A stretch of DNA of 64,000 nucleotides from Deinococcus phoenicis (GTDB lineage Bacteria; Deinococcota; Deinococci; Deinococcales; Deinococcaceae), in assembly GCF_000599865.1 (NCBI RefSeq), contig NZ_JHAC01000033.1:108421-172420 (forward strand), in the 5' to 3' direction. Shown in pieces: positions 58,291 to 64,000 of this stretch; position 1 is the stretch's first letter, and each line of letters starts with the position of its first letter. Below the pieces are notes generated by a model that did not search any database, was not told where the DNA came from, and worked only from the letters and a program-made list of their open reading frames with translations. The position numbers and the translations under genes were made by a program.

Positions 58291-58728
58291 TTGACCCGCG
58301 ACAACCGACTGTACCTGGCCTGGGTGATCGCCCTCCTGGCCACCCTCGGGAGCCTGTGGTTCAGCGAGGCGCGCAGCTTCGTGCCCTGCGTGCTGTGCTG
58401 GTTCCAGCGCATCGCCATGTATCCGCTCGCGCTGCTGCTCGGCATCGCGGCCCTGCGCGGCGACCTGGGCATCCGGACCTATGCCTGGCCGCTGGCCGCC
58501 TGCGGTTGGCTGGTCGCGCTGATTCACAATCTGGAAGACTGGGGCGTCATCCGCACGCTCAAGGTCTGCGGAGTGGGCCAGACGACCGCCGGGTGCGACG
58601 TGAAATGGCCGGTCTGGGGCGGCGCGCTGTCGAATCTCAACAGCGTGCTGACCATTCCCGTCCTGTCGCTGCTCGCCTTCACGCTGATCCTCGCGCTGCT
58701 CGGCTGGGGGCGCGAAAAGAAGGTGTAG
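58291..58728 (+). CDS. Disulfide bond formation protein B (DsbB/BdbC type)
   Basis: This 145-residue four-helix membrane protein begins at a TTG. It has the first cysteine pair in [15 protein letters not shown] near residues 31-45 and the second in [16 protein letters not shown], as in DsbB/BdbC, which re-oxidise DsbA using a quinone. Membrane segments [30 protein letters not shown] and [18 protein letters not shown] are visible. It is the partner of the DsbA-type gene just upstream. Confidence 0.93.
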   Translation: MTRDNRLYLAWVIALLATLGSLWFSEARSFVPCVLCWFQRIAMYPLALLLGIAALRGDLGIRTYAWPLAACGWLVALIHNLEDWGVIRTLKVCGVGQTTAGCDVKWPVWGGALSNLNSVLTIPVLSLLAFTLILALLGWGREKKV

Positions 58729-58756
58729 GCCGTCAGCTTTCAGAAAGCAGGAGAGG

Positions 58757-58785
58757 GGCCGTCTTCGGGCGGCCTTTTCCCTTTT
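58757..58785 (+). terminator. Terminator after dsbB with TTCG tetraloop
   Basis: GGCCGTC (58757-58763) and GGCGGCC (58768-58774) close a TTCG loop and TTTTCCCTTTTC follows. Confidence 0.9.
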
Positions 58786-59099
58786 CTTTCCCTTTTTACC
58801 GGGCGGAAAGCTGATGGCTGAATTCCGAGCATTGCAGCCTCACACGGGCCGCCCCGCCATCATGAAAGTGGCTGGGACATTTTTTCCGCCGTTTTCCTCA
58901 CGTGTCTTTTCCTTGCGTGTAGAGGGGGTTTTTGTCAATATTCCCCCCTCTGAGTTTCTCCTCTGATGGCCTCCGAAAGCCGCTCTTATCCCCTCCTTCC
59001 TGGGATTTTATTGGGATTAGGGGGTGGAGAAATGCCCTATAGGGCGTGATAAAATAAAGGCTGCTCAAGCGCGCACTTTTTTCAGGAGGTGGCCCAGCG
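58786..59099. other. AT-richer non-coding region at the edge of the putative mobile element
   Basis: No gene is seen. It contains a stem AGAGGGGG / CCCCCTCT (58921-58951), the palindrome GCCCTATAGGGC (59034-59045) and a possible -10 TAAAAT at 59050-59055. Base composition is visibly more AT-rich than the flanks to the left. Confidence 0.5.
59034..59045. promoter_or_regulatory. Perfect palindrome GCCCTATAGGGC near a promoter
   Basis: This 12-base self-complementary site is 4 bases before a TAAAAT -10-like hexamer and 54 bases before the HTH gene start. It is a possible operator for the downstream HTH protein. Confidence 0.45.
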
Positions 59100-59354
59100 G
59101 TGAGTGATAGTCAGCCCTATGTGCTGACCGTGGAAGAGGTCGCGGGCCTCTTCAACATCGGTAGGCGGCAAGTTTACGAGGCGGTTCGTGCCCGGCAGCT
59201 CCGGGCAGCCCGATTTGGAACCGCGCTTCGCATCCGGCGTTCAGATGCCGAGGCGTGGTTCGACGCGCAAGTGGAAGGGGGCGCCTCCGATGGGGCGCCT
59301 TCTCTCTTTTCCGCATTTGCGGCAACCTCGAACAATCAGGGCTTGTATGTTTGA
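59100..59354 (+). CDS. Excisionase-like HTH DNA-binding protein
   Basis: This 84-residue protein begins at a GTG with AGGAGG upstream. The first 60 residues form a MerR/excisionase-type HTH: YVLTVEEVAGLFNIGRRQVY, AVRARQLRAARFGTALRIR and SDAEAWFDAQVEG. The remaining tail (ASDGAPSLFSAFAATSNNQG) is read through a terminator-like hairpin, so the natural C-terminus may differ. Such small HTH proteins serve as excisionases or regulators in phages and integrative elements. A lipoprotein gene follows 3 bases after its stop. Confidence 0.8.
   Translation: MSDSQPYVLTVEEVAGLFNIGRRQVYEAVRARQLRAARFGTALRIRRSDAEAWFDAQVEGGASDGAPSLFSAFAATSNNQGLYV
59280..59310 (+). terminator. Terminator-like hairpin inside the 3' end of the HTH gene
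   Basis: GGCGCC (59280-59285) pairs with GGCGCC (59294-59299), followed by TTCTCTCTTTT. It lies before the stop codon of the HTH gene. Confidence 0.5.
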
Positions 59355-59357
59355 GCC

Positions 59358-60179
59358 ATGCGCCAGTTTCTCCTTGCCGGGATGCTGCTCCTCACCGCCT
59401 GCGGCCCCCAGGGGCAGCCGATGCTCAATGGCTTAGCGAAAGCCCCAAGGTATGCACAGGCATATCGCCACATGAACCCGACAAAACTACCGTTTGAAGA
59501 AGACTGGCAAGAGACGTGGGTCGTACCCAACGAGGATGCAGAAAACTTCAACTCTCTCCTTCACTCCATTTTTAATTCAAATGGCTTTACATATTTAAAT
59601 GAAGACTACGTAAACAATACGGTGATTTTTGGAAGATGCCCGGAGGAAATTATAGAGATACAGTTAAGTAATCCCACATTCGATAAATCCATGTTTGATT
59701 TTGTAAGCGTTAGCACGCCATTAGTAATTAGGCCAGATGGTCTCAAGGGTAATCAGGGCAAAGTCATATGCTCCGAAGATACAGAGGTAAGAAACCCCAT
59801 GATGCTTCAGGGAATGATGCCGATACCCCAGGCATCGTCAGCTATTCCTGCACTTACCCCAAGATATATAAAGTCGGAGCTAGAGCTTGGAGAGTGGGCG
59901 GAATACTGGCTAGTGCCTACCGATAGGGCAGAAGGGTTTATATTAGCAATGCAGGTCAGCTTGGGACAGAGTGGCTGGAATATGATTCAAGAAGATAGTT
60001 TTTTCGATAAATATTACGCAAATTGTGAAAGTAAACTTATAATTTCTCACAGCCTATTTAATCCCCTCGATAGCAAATACACCGGGGTAAAGATTTTTGC
60101 CAATGGTAAAGACTATGGATACTTCAAAACTGATAAAGGTTTTAAGGGTTCCAGTGGTCAGTTCACTTGTGCCGGGTAG
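59358..60179 (+). CDS. AT-rich lipoprotein with duplicated domain
   Basis: This 273-residue protein has a lipoprotein signal (RQFLLAGMLLLTACG) with lipobox LLTAC, so it is probably lipid-anchored. The mature part contains two similar repeats: WQETWVVPNEDAENF...SNGFTYLNEDYVNNTVIFGRC, and WAEYWLVPTDRAEGF...QSGWNMIQEDSFFDKYYANC. Each repeat ends with an additional Cys-containing segment (VICSED, QFTCAG), suggesting a disulfide in each. The gene is markedly AT-rich compared with its neighbours, a sign of transfer. Family and function are unknown. It overlaps the convergent gene by 17 bases. Confidence 0.75.
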   Translation: MRQFLLAGMLLLTACGPQGQPMLNGLAKAPRYAQAYRHMNPTKLPFEEDWQETWVVPNEDAENFNSLLHSIFNSNGFTYLNEDYVNNTVIFGRCPEEIIEIQLSNPTFDKSMFDFVSVSTPLVIRPDGLKGNQGKVICSEDTEVRNPMMLQGMMPIPQASSAIPALTPRYIKSELELGEWAEYWLVPTDRAEGFILAMQVSLGQSGWNMIQEDSFFDKYYANCESKLIISHSLFNPLDSKYTGVKIFANGKDYGYFKTDKGFKGSSGQFTCAG

Positions 60180-61074
60180 CCTTCAGCCGATTCCACACCC
60201 TCCAGGCACCATAGCTCATCCCTGATGGATGCCACTGCGGGGCCTCTGGCCCACTGAGAGGGCCTGAATCAAGGTGGTGACGGTGAACCACGTCCCGGTC
60301 CATGTGCAGGCCCCCGAGAATCAGCCCCTCCGGGTACTCGCTTCCTCCCGGAATCCCGGCGGCTAGTGGGTCGTCCTCCATGCCCTCGGTGGCAGCCATA
60401 ACGGCGGCGTGCGCGGGGGTCATCGGGTGGAGCATGTCAAACACTTGGAGATTGTGCGTGTCGCCCGGATACCATTGGGCAGGCTTGCCCAGCACAGTCA
60501 TATGCCTGCCATAGACGCTCAGCGCGTCGTGGGGGTAACCAATAATCTGGCCCTCAGCGCCAGCGGGCCGATGGAGGACGGCCACCACAGAAACGGGGCG
60601 CTTGCCGTCGTGGACCAGCCCGCGCTCCCTCTCCCAGCGCACCCGCGCGGCGTGGACCGCTTGAGCATGACGGCGTTCATCCGGCTCCGAAGTGCGCTCA
60701 AAACTGGGTTTGTACTTCCTCCCTCCACCGGGGACGTAAGCACCGTGCGGCTCTACGTGCGTGTATACAGCAGCGCGCAGGGTGGGCAACAGGTCGTTGT
60801 TCAGAACGTGGTGGGCGGCCTGTCTGACCCTTGCAGGCTGCGCCGGAATACCCGCCCGTCCGAACTGGCGTTCGGAGTGCCGCGCGAGGGCTTCTACAGG
60901 GTCCAAAAGCCGGTGTTCTGGCGCGCTGTAAGCCCGAGAGAGGGCCGCCGCCTCATGTTCAGCCGTAAGGTCCCGCAGGAGGCTCAGTAGCCCCCTGAAA
61001 CCCTGCTGATGCGACTCCTCGCGCAGGTCGTGAGACAGGGCAAGAAGGCGGTGGAGGCGGCGCAACTTACTCAT
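60163..61074 (-). CDS. Hypothetical protein, member of mobile-element module
   Basis: This 303-residue soluble protein has a helical N-terminal half (SKLRRLHRLLALSHDLREES, GLLSLLRDLTAEHEAAALSRAY) and a C-terminal half rich in His and Gly (THVEPHGAYVPGGGRKY, IIGYPHDALSVYGRHMTVLG, HMDRDVVHRHHLDSG). There is no recognised domain. A GTG start six bases upstream is also possible. It is the last gene of a four-gene minus-strand run. Confidence 0.65.
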   Translation of the reverse strand: MSKLRRLHRLLALSHDLREESHQQGFRGLLSLLRDLTAEHEAAALSRAYSAPEHRLLDPVEALARHSERQFGRAGIPAQPARVRQAAHHVLNNDLLPTLRAAVYTHVEPHGAYVPGGGRKYKPSFERTSEPDERRHAQAVHAARVRWERERGLVHDGKRPVSVVAVLHRPAGAEGQIIGYPHDALSVYGRHMTVLGKPAQWYPGDTHNLQVFDMLHPMTPAHAAVMAATEGMEDDPLAAGIPGGSEYPEGLILGGLHMDRDVVHRHHLDSGPLSGPEAPQWHPSGMSYGAWRVWNRLKATRHK

Positions 61075-61144
61075 CGTCACCCATTAGCTGGGCGCAGCAA
61101 AGCTCCACGCCCAGCCCGGCGGCCTCGTGTTCAACATCATTCAT
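61067..61144 (-). CDS. Very small 25-residue open frame in the module
   Basis: MNDVEHEAAGLGVELCCAQL, ending MGDDE. It overlaps the stops or starts of both neighbours by a few bases, as the other genes of this run do, which is the main support. Its product could be real or only a spacer; no function can be given. Confidence 0.4.
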   Translation of the reverse strand: MNDVEHEAAGLGVELCCAQLMGDDE

Positions 61145-61499
61145 GGCGGTCCCCCGTGTAGTGCTGGGCAAGGGCCAGGCCCGCGAGAACCGCGAGAACC
61201 TGCGGCCCGGTAGCAGCGGTGGCGGCCAGCGCGTCCCGCAGCTCGGCGCGCTGAGCGAGGGAGCGCAGGGCGGCATACAAGTCGTCCAGACCCAACCGCG
61301 TCAGCCGGATGAGGTCGCCCTCACCAATCTCCTCCGACCATCCGAGGGAGCGCGAGAGGCCAAGGTGGGTGAATGCTGCTCCGAGGGGCGAGAGGCCAAG
61401 GTAAGCGGGCTGCGAGGGTGAGGCAAGAAGCCCGAGGCGCAACGCCTCAGCCTCAGGGATGAGGTTGCCAGAGTGGGGATTGCGGACCAGGCGGGTCAT
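61137..61499 (-). CDS. Hypothetical protein, member of mobile-element module
   Basis: This 120-residue protein begins MTRLVRNPHSGNLIPEAEAL with an ATG that overlaps the stop of the HTH gene (ATGA). It has Leu/Ala-rich helices (GLLASPSQPAYLGLSPLGAA, LDDLYAALRSLAQRAELRDA) and ends with a hydrophobic AATGPQVLAVLAGLALAQHY that could be membrane-associated. It is not recognised. A longer upstream start (61541) would overlap the HTH gene and is disfavoured. Confidence 0.65.
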   Translation of the reverse strand: MTRLVRNPHSGNLIPEAEALRLGLLASPSQPAYLGLSPLGAAFTHLGLSRSLGWSEEIGEGDLIRLTRLGLDDLYAALRSLAQRAELRDALAATAATGPQVLAVLAGLALAQHYTGDRHE

Positions 61500-61687
61500 T
61501 TCTCGCCCCAGGTCAGCAGCTCCGCCGGGTGAATCCGCCATGACGGCTTTGCCTCGCTGCCGATGTTGACGGCGCGGATACGGCCCTCACGGATGAGGCG
61601 GTAAACGGTGTCCGGGTGGACGTGGAGCGCGGCGGCGACATTCTCGGCAGTGAGGTAGCGCGTGTGGCGCTCGGCATTTTCGGTCAT
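61496..61687 (-). CDS. Excisionase-like HTH DNA-binding protein, minus strand
   Basis: This 63-residue protein is almost entirely an HTH_17 (excisionase) domain: YLTAENVAAALHVHPDTVYR, LIREGRIRAVNIGSEAK, PSWRIHPAELLTWGEK. The pattern of WRIHPAEL matches AlpA/excisionase proteins. It heads the compact module at 60163-61687. It is distinct from the HTH gene at 59100, so the element encodes two such proteins in opposite orientation. Confidence 0.85.
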   Translation of the reverse strand: MTENAERHTRYLTAENVAAALHVHPDTVYRLIREGRIRAVNIGSEAKPSWRIHPAELLTWGEK

Positions 61688-61844
61688 GGGGTCTCCAGCA
61701 GGCCGCCCCCACGCTGGAGGAAGAGGGCGAAGGGGCGGTGTCGGGGTATGAGCGGCCCTGCCTGCCCGTCCATCGTCGCCTAGCGCACTGGGGGCGTGTT
61801 ACCAGGGGTGCCACTACCCGATGCTGTTTGCTGCTGGCCTGCGC

Positions 61845-63968
61845 TCACGAGGCGTACAGGTCCCGCATGGTCCGCAGCGTCACCCGCAGATTCTGCCCGG
61901 CTCCGTCCAGGTTGTGTTCCACGCTGTAGACCTCCCAGATGCCGTCAATCCGGCCCAGGCCCACCAAAGCCGCCATCATGCCGGGCCGGACCCCGTGGGT
62001 GGGCTTGCACTGCAAGACCAGGGTGTGGGGATAGAAGCGTCCGCGCTCCTCAATTTGGCCGAGGGCCGCGATGGCCGTCATGGGACGGCTGGAGTTGGCG
62101 CTGTACTTCAGAAAGACGCGGTCCTTGGCAGCAAAGTTCTTCTTGCCGTTGGGGGTGGCGAGGGCGAAGGTGCCGTCCGTCTGCTGCTGCACGTCCATCA
62201 GGTCGGCGGCGCGCTGGCCGCTGACCGTCTTGTACTGCACCGCCTTGCCCACGTCGGTGCCGTACAGGGGGTTGGTCAACTCGCTCTCGGTGGGCGTGCG
62301 GGAGACGAAGCTTTCCACCTCCAGCACCGGGCAGAGCGCCTTGGTCACGCGGTCCACGTTGGCGTTGTTGCTGCGCCACAGGTCGTTCAGCCAGTCAATC
62401 AGCACCGACTGGGTGCCGCGCTCGTAGGCCGCCTTGGTGGCGGGGCCGTTCCCCATCCCGAAGCCCCCCTGCGCGATGGCTTGCAGGTTGGTGACGAGGG
62501 TCCACAGCTTGTCCTTGCGGGCGTCGTCGGTGGCGAAGGTGTCCAGCGTGGACGCCAGCAGCTTGATGTACTTGGGGTCGCTCGCCAGGTTGTGGGGGTA
62601 GAACACCGCGATGTTGCCCACCACGTCGTCGCCCGGCGCGACGATTTCGGCCAGCGGCTTGAAAATCTTGCTCCAGACCGCATTGCCCCAGAAGCCCTGC
62701 TGGAAAGGGTTCCAGGCCGTCGGGTCGTAGACCAGCCAGATGGCGCGGGGCGCAAAGGGCAGGACCTTCAGCAGGTGGTAGCCGAACACCTCGAAGCCCG
62801 TGAGACGCTGGAGACGTAGGCCGCGCTGCTCGACCAGCTGGCGCACCACGTCCAGCGGGGGCTGCATGTAGCCGTCAAAGGTCTCGGGTCCCACCTGAAG
62901 CTCGGGGTAGCCGTCCAGACCAATCTGACCACCGCCCTTCGCCAGCGAGGCCAGGGAAGCCAGGCTACCGACCGCAGGAGCATAGAAGAGAATCTTGTAG
63001 GCTTCCCCGATGTCCCCGATGATTTGGTAGAGCGGCACCTGCCCCTCTGCCCTCACCGTCTCCCAGTGCCCGGTGAAGTTGGTCCCCTCGATGGCGGCCA
63101 TGCCGCGCAGGTTCATCACCGCGTCCTGGGGAATCACCCGGAAGCGCAGCGTCGAGGGCCACGGCGAGGCCGTCACTTCCTCAATCATGCCCACGAACAT
63201 CGGTTCGAGGACCAGCCGCTCACCGGTCGGGGCACCCGGGCCAGTGTGGTAGTACGTCACCGGCAGCCAGACTTCCACCAGCATGTTCTTGTACCGCTGG
63301 GCCATGTTCAGGCTGCTCAGCAGCATCTCGGCGGCGTCGTGGTCGTCCACGTACATCTCGATTTCGGCCACGCTCGACCCGTCGGTGTTCTGGCGCAGCT
63401 CGATGCCGGTGACGTTGGGCAGCGGCCAGCGGTAGAGCCGGTCCAGCGCCAGCCGCTCGATGGGTTCGTAGTAGTGGCCCCACGACTCGCTTTGCTGATA
63501 GCGCGCCTTGAGGTTGTTCCAGCGCTGCTTGAAGACCGCTGCCGTGTCTTCCGCCAGAATGGACAGCGGCCCGAAAAAGGGCATCGCGTAGTCCAGCTCG
63601 TCCTGGTAGGGGTTTCGCAACACCACGATGGACTGGACGCTGCCCAGGTTGGTGACCTGCACCCCGGGCGCGCGTTGCTGCGTCTCGGCCCCGATGGCGC
63701 TGTAGACCCACAGCGGGTCGTCTCCCCGGAAGTCGGCGCGCGAGGGGGGTTTGACCAGGTCGGCCAGCGTCGCCGCGAAGCCGACCGGCGCTTCAGGGAG
63801 GGGCGGGGTGGTGCCGGGCGTGGGGGCTGCCAGGGTGGGCGAGATGGTCGTGCCGCCTGGCACGATGGCCTGGGTGCTGTCTTTGGCGCTTTTCTGGTCC
63901 TCGGGGAAGCGGATGATGGAGGTCACGGGGCTGGAGCGGAGGAAGTCCTCCAGGCGGGTGAGCTTCAC
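61845..63968 (-). CDS. Probable phage tail/baseplate hub-like protein
   Basis: This 707-residue protein starts at a GTG that overlaps the stop of a gene reaching in from the right edge (GTGA; only the last few codons are visible). The N-terminus MKLTRLEDFLRSSPVTSIIR is followed by a long, beta-rich region (IVVLRNPYQDELDYAMPFFG, EMYVDDHDAAEMLLSSLNMA, MFVGMIEEVTASPWPSTLRF). The C-terminal GIWEVYSVEHNLDGAGQNLR followed by TLRTMRDLY resembles the end of late-control protein D/gp27-like hub proteins. No enzyme motif is seen. A tail component of a prophage or contractile injection system is the best guess, by structure-like pattern only. Confidence 0.55.
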   Translation of the reverse strand: MKLTRLEDFLRSSPVTSIIRFPEDQKSAKDSTQAIVPGGTTISPTLAAPTPGTTPPLPEAPVGFAATLADLVKPPSRADFRGDDPLWVYSAIGAETQQRAPGVQVTNLGSVQSIVVLRNPYQDELDYAMPFFGPLSILAEDTAAVFKQRWNNLKARYQQSESWGHYYEPIERLALDRLYRWPLPNVTGIELRQNTDGSSVAEIEMYVDDHDAAEMLLSSLNMAQRYKNMLVEVWLPVTYYHTGPGAPTGERLVLEPMFVGMIEEVTASPWPSTLRFRVIPQDAVMNLRGMAAIEGTNFTGHWETVRAEGQVPLYQIIGDIGEAYKILFYAPAVGSLASLASLAKGGGQIGLDGYPELQVGPETFDGYMQPPLDVVRQLVEQRGLRLQRLTGFEVFGYHLLKVLPFAPRAIWLVYDPTAWNPFQQGFWGNAVWSKIFKPLAEIVAPGDDVVGNIAVFYPHNLASDPKYIKLLASTLDTFATDDARKDKLWTLVTNLQAIAQGGFGMGNGPATKAAYERGTQSVLIDWLNDLWRSNNANVDRVTKALCPVLEVESFVSRTPTESELTNPLYGTDVGKAVQYKTVSGQRAADLMDVQQQTDGTFALATPNGKKNFAAKDRVFLKYSANSSRPMTAIAALGQIEERGRFYPHTLVLQCKPTHGVRPGMMAALVGLGRIDGIWEVYSVEHNLDGAGQNLRVTLRTMRDLYAS

Positions 63969-64000
63969 GCCCCCCGAGATGACCCGTCCACGCCGGGCGG

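Overview
This window is a high-GC bacterial chromosome segment that looks like a Deinococcus species. The evidence is the gene content: bacillithiol genes bshA and bshC, a SpoVS homologue in a non-sporulating setting, many families shared with Thermus, and UvrA and NAD-dependent LigA with Deinococcus-like sequence. Promoter layout agrees: more than twenty genes have a TAnnnT -10 hexamer only 5-9 bases upstream of the start codon, so their mRNAs are predicted to be leaderless. Genes are dense on both strands with many ATGA, GTGA, TTGA or TGATG stop/start overlaps. No rRNA, tRNA, CRISPR array or intact insertion sequence was recognised.

Positions 1-21100 are mostly housekeeping: the end of ileS, a ChaB-like protein, a Tam-type methyltransferase, two DegV proteins, bshA, sucCD, an M24 peptidase, an RlpA-like protein, PepF, a SpoU methyltransferase, a 3-hydroxyisobutyrate dehydrogenase-like enzyme, a GH3 glucosaminidase, a small Ser/Thr kinase, a patatin lipase, lepB, DUF503, a degenerate HMA protein, a GNAT-like protein, ribokinase and a nucleoside deaminase. 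Positions 21100-47100 carry fadD with an unusual tandem repeat in its promoter, a stand-alone receiver, a class A PBP, a TagA-type glycosyltransferase, a Crp/Fnr regulator, bshC, a U32/RlhA-like protein, rhodaneses, an iron-sulfur assembly factor, spoVS, map, dppA, ispG, an orphan BMP-family binding protein, folD-nusB-asp23 and ligA.

Positions 47300-53430 hold a second BMP-family protein and then the most interesting chromosomal cluster: a circularly permuted ATP-grasp enzyme with a Gln/Ser/Gly-rich tail, an alpha-E protein and a transglutaminase-like protease, with a second transglutaminase-like protein convergent to it. The cluster resembles a peptide-ligase/peptidase system whose product is unknown. 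uvrA, a membrane protein and a DsbA/DsbB-type pair follow.

After about position 58790 the sequence changes character. It has an AT-richer non-coding stretch, an excisionase-like HTH gene, an AT-rich lipoprotein gene with a duplicated domain, a tightly overlapped minus-strand module led by another excisionase-like HTH protein, and the edge of what looks like a phage tail/baseplate locus running off the right end. This is probably a prophage or integrative element, although no integrase or att site is visible. A dispersed intergenic repeat occurs three times (near 15.7, 17.4 and 51.5 kb).
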